Assembly (NCBI GenBank): GCA_030340625.1
Contig: JAOPHQ010000612.1
Location: 72,001 to 136,000, forward strand
Direction of reading: 5' to 3'
DNA: 64,000 nucleotides
Source of the DNA: Merluccius polli
Lineage: Eukaryota > Chordata > Actinopteri > Gadiformes > Merlucciidae
Positions 38,522 to 52,700 of the stretch are shown piece after piece; positions within the stretch are counted from its first letter, which is position 1; the number at the start of each line of letters is the position of its first letter. The notes below the pieces were generated by a model, which had not been told where the DNA came from, ran no database searches, and saw only the letters and a list, made by a program, of their open reading frames with translations. Both the position numbers and the translations under genes were made by a program.

Positions 38522-41500
38522 TGCATGCGTGCATGTCGATGAAGTAATACCCTCAGTAAATATCTGCTGACAACACAGTCAGCATGGCTCACTTTGGTAG
38601 AGCTGAAATACGTTGTTCATTCACACATTACAGTGCATTGCCTAACATTTTGGCTCTGGTCCTTGTGAGTTGTGCCAACATTTCTAAGGTTTTATGATGA
38701 GCAATAGTGAGCAGATCTGTCATAGGCTAAAGTTCCACCTTCCTGTGTCCCTGACATTGAGGTATACGTTGGGGACCTGTCTGATTAAAGGGCAGTTCTG
38801 AGTATATCGCTAAGCAGCCCAGGCCTCCACTCAACCCCCAGGCCTTCACTAACCCCCAGGCCTCCACTCAAACCCCAGGCCTCCACTCAACCCCCAGGCC
38901 TTCACTAACCCCCAGGCCTTCGACGCGAAGGAGTAGCTCTATTCTGAGCTCCCTCCGGATGTCCAAGCTCCTCACCCTATCTCTAAGGCTGAGCCCAGCC
39001 ACCCTACAGAGGAAAGTCATTTCTGCTGCTTGTATTCGCGATCTCGTTCTTTCGGTCACTACCCAAAGCTCATGACCATAGGTGAGGTTTGGGACATACA
39101 GTAGATACCTCTTCACACAACAGTCCGGTACAATGCCCGCATCACTGCCGATCCGCCTGTCCATCTCACACTCCATTTTCCCCTCACTCGTGAACAAGAT
39201 CCCAAGATACTTGAACTCCTTCACTTGGGGCAGCAACACGCTCCCAACCCGGAGGGAGCAATCCACCATTTTCTGGCAGAGAACCATGGCCTCAGACTTG
39301 GAGGTGCTGACTGTCATCCCGACCCCTTCACACTGGGGCTGCAAACTGCCCCAGTGCGTGCTGAAGGTCACGGTCTGATGAAGCCAACAAAACCACATCA
39401 TCTGCAAAAAGCAGAGATGCAATTCTGAGGTTCCCAAACCGGACACTCTCCTCACCTCGGCTGCGCCTTGAGATCCTGCCCCCGAGTCTTCAGACTCTGC
39501 CTCAGTCTCTGCCTCTTCCACTGAGGATGTATTGGTTGGGTTCCTCAAAGTGCTCTTTCCACCGCCTGACAATATCCCCAGTCCGGGTCAGCAGTTCTCC
39601 CCAGCTGAACACAGCCTGAGCCAAGCCCTGCTTTTCCTTTCTGAGTCGCCGAACAGTTTGCCGCAGCCCTTCTAGCTTGCCGGTACCTGTCTGCTGCCTC
39701 GGAAGACCCCTGGGCCAGCCAAACCTGAAAGGCCTCCTCCAGCTTGACAGCTTCCTTCCCCGCTGGTGTCCACCAACGGGTTCTTAGGTTACCGCCATGA
39801 CAGGCACCGACTACCTTCCGACCACAGCTCCTAGCAGCCGCCTCTGCAATGGAGGTTTTGAACATGACCCACTTGGATTCCATGTCCCCAACCTCCCCCG
39901 GGATGTGTGAAAAAATCTTCCGGAGGTGGGAGTTGAAGACCTCGCAGACAGGGATTGGGCCAAAGTCGATCATCGATTATTGACCTAAGGTGGTCTGGTA
40001 CCAAGTACACTTATTAGCCACCCTATGCTAGGACTTGGTGTTCGTTATGGCCAATCCATGACTAGCACAGAAGTCCAATAACAAAGCACCACTCCGATTC
40101 AGATCAGGCAGGCCGTTCACCCTCCCAATCACCCTCTTCCAGGTTTCTCCATCGTTGCCCACGTGAGCGTTGAAGTCTCCCAGTAGTCCCTAGACAGAGC
40201 CCCTTCCAAGACGTCACCCAGAGTCTCCAAGAAGGCCGAATACTCTGAACTGGTGTTCGCATAATCACACACAACAGTCAGAGCTTTCCCCTTAGCAACT
40301 TGTAGTTGCATAGAGGCGACCCTCTCATTCACTGGGGAGAACCCAACACAGCGGCACTCAGCCGGGGGCTCGTGAGTATCTCCACACCCACCCGGCGCCT
40401 CTCACCCTGGGCAACTCCGGAAAAGGAGAGAGTCCAGTCCCTCTCCAGGAGTTTGGTTCCAGAGCCAGTGCTGTGCATAGAGGTGAGCCCAACTATATCT
40501 AGTTGGTACCGCTCCACCTCCCGCACCAGCTCCGGCTCCTTCCCCACCATAGAGGTGACATTCCACGTCCCTAGAACTAGTCTACGATGCTGAGGATCAG
40601 CAGGCCCAGGCCCCCGCCTTTGCCTGCCGTCCGGCTGACATTGCATCCAACCCCAATGCCTATCCCTGCCGGTGGTGGGCCCAAAGGGCGGCGGCTCCAT
40701 GTTGTTTCTTCGGGCTGTGCCCTGCCGAGCCCCATGGGTCAAGGCCCGGCTACCAGACGCTCACCGGCGAGCTCCCCTCCATAATCCATACCTTTCATAT
40801 ACTACCATATCTTCCTGTTTTTTTGTCTGTCTGTGTTCCCAGATCTACTTTCACAGTAAAGACATACTGTGTACAATTCTGCTTACAAGGTGATAGGGCA
40901 ATGTGTTTTAATTGCCGTACATTTCTCAAAATAACTGTAGTAGCCATTGAGTCCAAACAGCACATAGTCCTATTCACCGTAGATTAGCTAACATTAACAG
41001 GTAAAATTACTATTACAAGCGTCAGGAAAAAAAAGAGTTTAATTATCATCATTTATTTTCATTGAATGGTCTTAAAGACAACAAAAAGCAAAGCAAATTC
41101 TGAGATTTGTTTCTAAACACATTACACACATTAGAAAGTCATTACTGAAAACATGTAAAAAGACTGTATAACCATTTAATGTTGAATTGTGGAGTTTTTT
41201 TTATTTTTCACTGTTTTTGCATTCAGGATTTTATGGGCGGGGCTTAACGGGTACATGGTGATGTAAGCGCTACCCCTTTGCATTGCCCTGCCCCTAACAA
41301 CCAGAGCGCAGTTGCGTCACTGCTTGTAATGCTCAATCGTGAGTTTGACAGTTATTATTTGACAGTTGAGAGAGGCCCCGCCAAATGGGTGTGGTTTAGC
41401 ACCTTCAGTGTCTCATAGTTGAGAATAATGCTTTTTTTTTTTTTTCCACTATTTTTAATCCTAATTTTATATACTTGGTGACTTTTTAATCATTCGAATT

Positions 41501-43657
41501 TGGCTGGGTGGTTAATAACACATTTTTCTATAGTGTGACAAACTCTAAACACATTTACTTTTGGTTTACACAGACTTTAATCTCCCACCTTGCTCCTATC
41601 GCCTTTCTTATTTTCACTCATGCATCACTTGCCCAACTACAACCTAACACTATAGCTTTGATCGATGACTTAGTGCATCCTCGCTGCCTCTCTCTCCTTC
41701 CTTCTGTCCATGTGCAGCATATGTGAGCGGGGTCGGCTGAACTGCACGTCACGGCACTGTGAGGAGGTGAACCAGTGTCCCGGCTCCCTCATCTACTCCC
41801 CACGTTCCTGCCTGCTGAGCTGCTCCAGTCTGGACCCCCCCGGCGAGCAGCAGGGGGCTCAGCCGGGCTGTCTGGAGCCCCTGGCTGGATGCGTGTGTCC
41901 CCAGGGGGCCATGCTGCTGGTGGGTCTGCAGCACTTTATGCTTTTTCTTTAACATCTAATGACACATACTCTATTGGAAAGTTTAATTTAGGGGAAAATT
42001 GTTATATTGCTGTTCAGGTTTTCGCTCACTTGCACAAGCCACTCCCACTCGCTCCAATCACATTTTGAGGGGTGTAGCCAGAATGTGACTTTACCTTAAA
42101 TTAAAATTAAATTAAATTAAAAATACCTTTAATTGACGTTACCTGGTAACCCAAAACTACCAATAACAGGAAATGCAGTAGCATGCATTTGTCTTTAAAG
42201 GCACACTTCACCCATGTTCAACAATCTATCCAGGTTTAAAAATGGAGAGGTGGTATGTTAATAACATCCAAAAAACATTAAACAATACATATTTTTTTTA
42301 ATATATGGCTTTAGCCTGGACTACTGTATATGCGTAACTCTAATGCATAACTCTAATAAGTAAAGAAATCAGTTTGGGCACAAAAATATTTGTTTAGGAG
42401 GTGGATGTTGTTGTGTGTTGAAAAGATTTTGAAGTAACATTTGTGTTGTGGTGTCATATTGTTCATCCCTAGGGGGACCGTTGTGTTTCACCTGAGGAGT
42501 GTCCCTGTCATCATAATGGCTATCTCTATTACAACAATGACACCATCACCAAAGACTGCAACACCTGGTACATGCACGTGCATACAAACATTACAGGCCA
42601 AATACATTTAGATTGAACCTGAACTATGTAAGTTTTGTACATAACCATCCAGGGAAGTTTTCTCTATAAATCGTTTTATTCTGGAATAAAACGATTTAGC
42701 CATGATATAGCCATAACTGTAGCTACAACTCAAACCCCTAGAAGTTTCTAATGGGAAAACTGCTATTAACTGCTAAGATTGTTTAAACTGCTATTATTAG
42801 CTCTGATTATATTGTACAGTGTGAAATACACTGAAAACACACAAATTGAATGACACATATACCACAGAAGAGAAGAGAGACTCTAGCACTGACCGAGGGC
42901 AAACATTTTCTTCTCTTGCTTCCTGTTGCGTTTCCGCTCTCCCCACCACTGTTCCACATGCCAGTGTGTGCAAGGAGCGTCGCTGGCACTGCGGACAGGC
43001 GGCGTGCGGTGGCGTGTGCGTCGCCACGGGCGACCCCCACTACGTGACCTTCGACGGCCGCTGCTTCTCCTTCCTGGGCGACTGCCAGTACGTGCTGGTG
43101 CGGGAGACGGGCGGCCTGTTCAGCGTGACGGCGGAGAACGTTCCCTGTGGCAGCACGGGGGTCACCTGCACCAAGTCGGTCACCCTCAGCCTGGGCAACA
43201 CAGTCATACACCTGCTGAGAGGTAGGGCTCCGAGTAGTCAATCGAAAGTGTGATGGCGGATGAGCTCAGATCTGGGCGAACGGGGACTTTCACTTTCTTC
43301 CCCTTCATATTAGTTTCAGCCGAACGTGTTGTTGGAGGCAGCGATATGTAAGCGCGTATTTGGTAAACACAAACTAAGCCAGCAGTAGTAAAATGTAAAA
43401 AAGTGTCAAGGCCTGTGTAAATGTTTCAAATGAACACCATGTAGACTGGCCACTGTAGAAATACACATTAAAATACCCTTCTGAACATTCATCCACCTGC
43501 GTGAATCAGTTTCTCTTAGGTAGAATATCTCCGTAACCAAACAGGAAACAAGGCGTAACTCCGCCCCTCGCAGTTGTTGGTTTCCGGCCCAGGCTCTGTG
43601 CCGTCTACCCCCAGTAGATCTATAATAAAATCATATATATATATATATATATATACA

Positions 43658-43735
<78 letters not shown>

Positions 43736-46700
43736 CTTACTTCTTACTGTAGTTCTGTTGTGACTGCTGTGATTAGTAAAGTGCATCTTATCTTAAGTTA
43801 TCATATGAGGGAGCTAAAAATGATATTGTCAGTGATTGGATTTCACGTTCTGTACCGGTTTGAACAAGCAAAAAATAAACGTATATTAACTTCCTACCTT
43901 GATAACAAAACTGAGCTTCAAATACAAATACTATTTCTCTGATTTTTTCCAGAGTCTATTGCCATTGAGCTTTTGGCCTGTCCCCGGCTGGGGCTGTCAC
44001 CGAAATGATCCCCGTTTTTAAAAAAATACGATTTTCTAAATAGATTAATATATTTTTAAATGGCAAAGGTTGTAGCTTTCTCATGAATATTAATTTCAAG
44101 AGGTGATTAGTCTCATGTCTAGCTGATAGGCTGTGACGCAACATCGCTAAACAGGGGCTCGACTTTATTCCATAAGCAGGTATGACCGATAAACAATATC
44201 AATACAATATAGGATGTTTACCAAAGCTTAAAACACATCATAGTAAACCATTGGTGTTCATGTACTGCCCAATCTTTTAATACAGTATCCTACTACATTC
44301 ACTGTTATAAGAATAGGCAAAATGTAAATATGTCCCCTTTTTTCCATTTCAGAAATCTGGTCACCTTAATATAATATGGAAATACAGAGAGAAGCTTTTT
44401 AACTGCCACAAACGTAGTATGCTCGATCTAGTCAAACTCCCTAACAGTGGTGTAAAGTAACAAAGTATAAACACAGTTACAGTACTTCAGTAGATTTTTG
44501 GAGTATCTGTACTTTACTTGAGTTTTTATATTTCCATTGACTTTTACTTTTACTTCACTACATTTATAAAAAATGTTTTTACCTGTACTCCAATACAGTG
44601 GACTCATTGTTACTCGCTACAAAATAAAATCTAAAAATACTTGTCTTATCGTGCTAAAGGCTTATCCTTACAGACCTCAAATGAATAGTTCAGGCGGCTA
44701 ACTATCCCTTTAAGTAAATTCATTTTGAGCTAATTTAGTGACTTTAGTGATTTTCTTGGATGACTAACATTTACCAGTGTCACTTACAACTAAGATATCA
44801 AGTATGACTTTCTAGTACTTTATACACCACTGCTTCCTAATTAGAGAGATACAATTGGGATGAGGTAGGAAAGCTAATGATGTTTGAAAGGTTTTTGTTG
44901 ACTTTGCTCTGTCTGTCTGTGTCTGTCTGTCTGTCTGTCTCTGTGTCTGTGTGTCTCTCGCTCTCGCTCTCTCTCTCTCTGATGCAGGTAAAGCGGTGAC
45001 AGTGAATGGCATGCCAGTGACTCTGCCCAGGTCCTACAGTGGCAGTGGTCTGACGCTGGAGCGTGTTGGGCTCTTTGTGTCCCTATCCTCCCGACTGGGT
45101 GTCACACTGCTCTGGGATGGGGGTCAGTCACTCACCCACACGTACCTATATTTTGAAGAAAGACGCTCCCATACAACAAATACTGCATCTTGTGATAACC
45201 TAACCAAAATTAAACCACCGTGGTGAATCGCTGCAGAACCACTACTTATTACAACTTATTACAACTACTTATTTACAACTACTTATTTCTCGATGTGATT
45301 GGTTCAAATTGTTACCTAATGACATCACATGCCCTCTATGGGAAGTGACATCACCGGGCATTCATTTGGCAAATGTTTTGTCAATGACAAAACAGAAATT
45401 ATATTTGTTTTTACCAATGACATTTACAAAAGGGCATGATATATCTTAGCTCGTTCCTTGCTATTCTTTCCAGGCATGCGTGTGTACGTGCGACTGGCGG
45501 CCCACCTGCGAGGCCGGGTCGGGGGGCTCTGTGGTAACTTTGACGGGGACACAGAGAATGACTTCACCACAAGGCAGGGCATTATAGAGTCGACTGCCGA
45601 GCTGTTTGGAAACTCCTGGAAGGTCAGCCCCTCCTGCCCCGACGTAGCTGACCAGGACCTCCGAGACCCCTGTGCTGTAAGTCACACATGTCGATGCAGA
45701 CATCATGGAGGCAGACCTACACACGTTCAGACACTCTGTAACTAACTGACCAAGTAACTGACTAAATAACTGACTGACCAACTACTTGACTGGTTGACAA
45801 ACTGACTGACTATAACTCACTTCCTGACCAACTGATTGACTGACCAACTAACTGACTGACTGACTAACCAACCAAATGACTAACTGACTGACTGACAAAC
45901 TAACTGATTGACTGACTGACCAACTAACTGACTGACTGACCAAATGACTAACTAACAGACTGAATGACTGACTGACCGACCAACTAACTGACTGACTGAC
46001 TAACCAACTAACTGACTGACTGATTGACTGACCAGCTAACTAACTGACTGACTGACTGTGTATTGCATATATGTGACATTCAGAATGTGTGATCCCTGTC
46101 CAGCTGAGCCCCCACAGGGTGCCATGGGCCAGGAAGCGATGCGGCCTCCTAACCCAGGAGCTGTTTGCCGCCTGTCACCCTGAGGTGCCCTTCCAACAGT
46201 ACTATGACTGGTGTGTCTTTGACGCATGCGGGTAAGTGGCGATGAGTCCATGTAGTTGTGTCTAGTTCCATGTCCTTTTGTAATCATAAAGGTGCGTTCA
46301 CATCAAATGCGAAGCGAATGTTCGCCTTGCATTACTTGCGTGAGTTTGACCACGGGATCATTGTGTTTACTCGCGTGAGTAATGCAAGTAAACACAACCC
46401 GGGAAGGAGGGGCATACCTCATGTAAATACCTACATTCCTTTCCGCTATTTCTTTCTGTCTCTTCGTAACCACCATTGCTCCCTTCTGCCTGTTGCGGAA
46501 GAAGTCCCAGAGATGTCGAAGAACCAATCGCTGTCGTGTCTGGGTTCTTAATATCAAACTGACAGCATAATAAATGGAAAATTGTACCAGCTGGTGTTGT
46601 CATTGTTTTGTTTTGCAAATGATTATTCTGATGCAAGTGTCCCACTGTTTTGATTGTTAAATGATCATATAAACCTGATATTGAACTTTTGATATGAACA

Positions 46701-49700
46701 AAACATCTATCTCATGACGTAAAGCACATACGGTTTTTTCCTTTGTGTGTCAGCTGTATTTTTGTAAGGAACATGTAAGCAACAAGTAAGTCACGTTTAA
46801 GTTATCATTGAAATAGTGCTTTTATTGTAGACACTCCCTCTCTCACAGACGGCTATGATCAGCTTGTGATTCAAGTCAGGACCAGGACGTCAGTGAAGTT
46901 AAAAAAAAATGTAACTCGAGCGAAGTGTTCACGCAAGTTGAAGAGTTCGCTTGGTTGAATTATGCAAATTGCTCATTGTTCGCACCATTTGCATCGCGTC
47001 CTTTGTGTATTTTGTGTCACCCGGCGCAAATTTGTGTCTATTTGCGTCTTTGCATTGACTTTGTATATAATCGCGCTGCGCAAAAAAATTGTTTTACGTT
47101 TGGTGTGAACGCATCTTAAAGGGATAGTTTGGATTTTTTTAGAGTCGATGTATTACCTACAGTAGAAGGTACCTGTCTAGAGTCAGTGTATTTACCTACA
47201 ATCTTCTATTGTAGTAATACACTGACTCTAGATAAGTACCTTCTACTGTAGTAATACACTGACTCTAGATAAGTACCTTCTACTGTAGGTAATACACTGA
47301 CTCTAGATAAGTACCTTCTACTGTAGGTAATACACTGACTCTAGATAAGTACCTTCTACTGTAGGTAATACACTGACTCTAGATAAGTACCTTCTACTGT
47401 AGGTAATACACTGACTCTAGATAAGTACCTTCTACTGTAGGTAATACACTGACTCTAGATAAGTACCTTCTACTGTAGGTAATACACTGACTCTAGATAA
47501 GTACCTTCTACTGTAGGTAATACACTGACTCTAGATAAGTACCTTCTACTGTAGTAATACACTGACTCTAGATACATACCTTCTACTGTAGTAATACACT
47601 GACTCTAGATAAGTACCTTCTACTGTAGTAATACACTGACTCTAGATAAGTACCTTCTACTGTAGTAATACACTGACTCTAGATAAGTACCTTCTACTGT
47701 AGGTAATACACTGACTCTAGATAAGTACCTTCTACTGTAGTAATACACTGACTCTAGATAAGTACCTTCTACTGTAGGTAATACACTGACTCTAGATAAG
47801 TTCCTTCTACTGTAGGTAATACACTGACTCTAGATAAGAACCTTGTACTGTAATACACTGACTCTAGATAAGTACCTTCTACTGTAGGTAATACACTGAC
47901 TCTAGATAAGTACCTCATACTGTAGTAATACACTGACTCTAGATAAGTACCTTCTACTGTAGGTAATACACTGACTCTAGATAAGTACCTTCTACTGTAG
48001 TAATACACTGACTCTAAATAGGTACATTCTACTGTAGGTAATACACTGACTCTAGATAGGTATCTTCTACTGTAGGTAATACACTGACTCTAGATAAGTA
48101 CCTTCTACTGTAGGTAATACACTGACTCTAGATAAATACCTTCTACTGTAGTAATACACTGACTCTAGATAGGTACCTTCTACTGTAGGTAATACACTGA
48201 CTCTAGATACGTACCTTCTACTGTAGTAATACACTGACTCTAGATAGGTACCTTCTACTGTAGGTAATACACTGACTCTAGATAAGTACCTTCTACTGTA
48301 GGTAATACACTGACTCTAGATAAGTACCTTCTACTGTAGTAATACACTGACTCTAGATAAGTACCTTCTACTGTAGGTAATACACTGACTCTAGATAAGT
48401 ACCTTCTACTGTAGTAATACACTGACTCTAGATAAGTACCTTCTACTTTAGGTAATACACTGACTCTAGATAAGTACCTTCTACTGTAGTAATACACTGA
48501 CTCTAGATAAGTACCTTCTACTGTAGTAATACACTGACTCTAGATAAGTACCTTCTACTGTAGTAATACACTGACTCTAGATAAGTACCTTCTACTGTAG
48601 TAATACACTGACTCTAGATAAGTACCTTCTACTGTAGTAATGCACTGACTCTAGATAAGTACCTTCTACTGTAGGTAATACACTGACTCTAGATAAGTAC
48701 CTTCTACTGTAGTAATACACTGACTCTAGATAAGTACCTTCTACTGTAGGTAATACACTGACTCTAGATAGGTACCTTCTACTGTAGGTAATACACTGAC
48801 TCTAGATAAGTACCTTCTACTGTAAGTAATACACTGACTCTAGATAAGTACCTTCTACTGTAGGTAATACACTGACTCTAGATAAGTACCTCATACTGTA
48901 GTAATACACTGACTCTAGATAAGTACCTTCTACTGTAGGTAATACACTGACTCTAGATAAGTACCTCATACTGTAGTAATACACTGACTCTAGATAAGTA
49001 CCTTCTACTGTAGGTAATACACTGACTCTAGATAGGTACCTTCTACTGTAGGTAATACACTGACTCTAGATAAGTACCTCATACTGTAGGTAATACACTG
49101 ACTCTAGATAAGTTCCTTCTACTGTAGTAATACACTGACTCTAGATAAGTACCTTCTACTGTAGTTAATACACTGACTCTAGGTAAGTACCTTCTACTGT
49201 AGGTAATACACTGACTCTAGATAAGTACCTTCTACTGTAGGTAATACACTGACTCTAGATAGGTACCTTCTACTGTAGGTAATACACTGACTCTAGATAA
49301 GTACCTTCTACTGTAAGTAATACACTGACTCTAGATAAGTACCTTCTACTGTAGGTAATACACTGACTCTAGATAAGTACCTCATACTGTAGTAATACAC
49401 TGACTCTAGATAAGTACCTTCTACTGTAGGTAATACACTGACTCTAGATAGGTACCTTCTACTGTAGGTAATACACTGACTCTAGATAAGTACCTTCTAA
49501 TGTAGGTAATACACTGACTCTAGATAAGTACCTTCTACTGTAGGTAATACACTGACTCTAGATACATACCTTCTACTGTAGTAATACACTGACTCTAGAT
49601 AGGTACCCTCTACTGTAGGTAATACACTGACTCTAGATAAGTACCTTCTACTGTAGGTAATACACTGACTCTAGATAAGTACATTCTACTGTAGTAATAC

Positions 49701-52700
49701 ACTGACTCTAGATAAGTACCTTCTACTGTAGGTAATACACTGACTCTAGATAAGTACCTTCTACTGTAGTAATACACTGACTCTAGACAAGTACCTTCTA
49801 CTGTAGTAATACACTGACTCTAGATAAGTACCTTCTACTGTAGTAATACACTGACTCTAGATAAGTACATTCTACTGTAGGTAATACACTGACTCTAGAT
49901 AGGTACCTTCTACTGTAGTAATACACTGACTCTAGACAAGTACCTTCTACTGTAGTAATACACTGACTCTAGATAAGTACCTTCTACTGTAAGTAATACA
50001 CTGACTCTAGATAAGTACCTTCTACTGTAAGTAATACACTGACTCTAGATAAGTACCTTCTACTGTAGGTAATACACTGACTCTAGATAAGTACCTCATA
50101 CTGTAGTAATACACTGACTCTAGATAAGTACCTTCTACTGTAGGTAATACACTGACTCTAGATAGGTACCTTCTACTGTAGGTAATACACTGACTCTAGA
50201 TAAGTACCTTCTAATGTAGGTAATACACTGACTCTAGATAAGTACCTTCTACTGTAGGTAATACACTGACTCTAGATACATACCTTCTACTGTAGTAATA
50301 CACTGACTCTAGATAGGTACCCTCTACTGTAGGTAATACACTGACTCTAGATAAGTACCTCATACTGTAGATAATACACTGACTCTAGATAAGTACATTC
50401 TACTATAGTAATACACTGACTCTAGATAAGTACCTTCTACTGTAGGTAATACACTGACTGTATAGGTAAGCACCTTCAACTGTAGTAATACACTGACTCT
50501 AGATAAGTACCTTCTACTGTAGTAATACACTGACTCTAGATAAGTACCTTCTACTGTAGGTAATACAGTGACTCTAGATAAGTACCTTCTACTGTAGGTA
50601 ATACACTGACTCTAGATAGGTACCTTCTACTGTAGTAATACACTGACTCTAGACAAGTACCTTCTACTGTAGTAATACACTGACTCTAGATAAGTACCTT
50701 CTACTGTAAGTAATACACTGACTCTAGATAAGTACCTTCTACTGTAAGTAATACACTGACTCTAGATAAGTTCCTTCTACTGTAGTAATACACTGACTCT
50801 AGATAAGTACCTTCTACTGTAGTTAATACACTGACTCTAGGTAAGTACCTTCTACTGTAGGTAATACACTGACTCTAGATAAGTACCTTCTACTGTAGTA
50901 ATACACTGACTCTAGATAAGTACCTTCTACTGTAGTAATACACTGACTCTAGATAAGTACCTTCTACTTTAGGTAATACACTGACTCTAGATAAGTACCT
51001 TCTACTGTAGTAATACACTGACTCTAGATAAGTACCTTCTACTGTAGGTAATACACTGACTCTAGATAAGTACCTTCTACTGTAGTAATACACTGACTCT
51101 AGATAAGTATCTTCTACTGTAGGTAATACACTGACTCTAGATAGGTACCTCATACACACCCACTTAAAAAAATCCAAACTATCCCTGGACCACTTGATTT
51201 CCCCTTATGGTTTTCCTTTGGGAAGACCTGTCAAGCAATGCATAGTGGGCTTTACTCGTTAAAATCGTATGTGTGTGTGTGTTCCATAGCTGTGACTCAG
51301 GAGGAGACTGTGAGTGTCTGTGTACAGCTCTTGCGGCCTACGCCGAGGAGTGTAATCGCAGAGGCGTGTACATCCGCTGGCGTTCCCAGGACCTCTGTCG
51401 TACGTCTCAGTATAACACAAACAAGCAAGCATCGGCTTTTTTTTTTGAACATACATATATTACACAACAAACTCAACTAGCAGTAGTTGATATCTATTGT
51501 TTTGTTCAACTGTTGACCTTCTTTATCACTGAGTGTTCTTTTATTAAATAATGTTAAATTATCCAAACCTATCATCACTTGAAATAATTGATTTAATCTC
51601 TCCTGTTTTTGCTGCTCTGCCTATGGTATAATGTTGGTTTCCTGGTTTCTTCCCTGTAGCCCTGCAGTGTGACAACGGTCTGGTGTATGAGCCCTGTGGT
51701 CCCGCCTGCCCCACCTCCTGTCCCGCCAGAGACCAGTGCTCTGAGTCCCAGGGCGGGGAGCTGTACTGTGTAGAGGGCTGCTTCTGCCCACCCGGCACTG
51801 TCCGAAATGGTAAAATACAACATCCATGAAAACCTTTTGGTGTGCAGAAAATAATATTCAAGGAGTGCCACAGTCTGCCGAATAAAAAAACAAACAATGG
51901 TGGCGCCCAAGAAAAGTGTAGCAATCAAAACAGTTTTTATCCAAAATAGTCTGAATAACAATGTCAAAAGGTGAACAGAAATCTGAACGGAAGGCTTTTC
52001 TCAGATTACAATATGTTTTTGCTTGACTTCCAACTGCATTCGGCAAGTTCACAAGCGTAAGCTCATAAGCTGACCAATCACAAACCCTTAGATAGTGCCA
52101 TTCACACACAACATTTATTTAGGCTCTGCTCCTTTTCTGTAGTAGACTAAACTAAGATAAGTCTACTACCCTTGCCCTGGTACATAAAAGGAGCAGAGCC
52201 ATAAATAGTGTTATGAACGACACCTGTGTTAAAATTAAACTAACAAAATGCTCAGTGTCTCCTTCCTGGTTGTTAGACACATTCAGAACCGCTTTAAAAA
52301 ACAAACAATGGTGGCGCCCGCTTTTTGCTTGTGCTTGTAAAAAATATGTTGTAGTGAATGTGACTAACATAATTCACCCTTGTTCTGGAGTGTGGTTCTA
52401 CACACTTATTTCATGTAGTTGTTTAACGTTATGCATGTGACTGTTCTGGGATCGTGGTCCCTTTAATTAACCGGTGTGTGTAATGACGTTGAGCCCAATG
52501 CTTGGTTGGTTACTGGACAGCGGCTTTTTTTTATGATTCAGTGTTGCTGGTTCTTCAAAATAAACAAGACACACATTCGTGTTCTCAACGTGAGGAATTG
52601 TTACTTGTGTTTCAATGCAATTCCCACAATGTAATGAAATTATATTTTAAAAGGGACAATATAGAATGCTGAATAAAACCACTATGACCTGGTTGGACCT

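Noticed and set aside
46081..46103. Alternative exon 23 acceptor at CATTCAG (46083)
   Set aside because: Using it places a TGA in frame within three codons; the acceptor at 46103 restores the C8 reading.
47146..51153. CRISPR-like regular array and reverse-strand open frames (YYYSRRYLSRVSVLP repeats)
   Set aside because: Units follow one another without unique spacers and the genome is eukaryotic. The peptides are simply the satellite read in frame on the minus strand.
52440..52620. Possible solo LTR (TG-rich start, AATAAA)
   Set aside because: No matching inverted ends or target duplication could be found.
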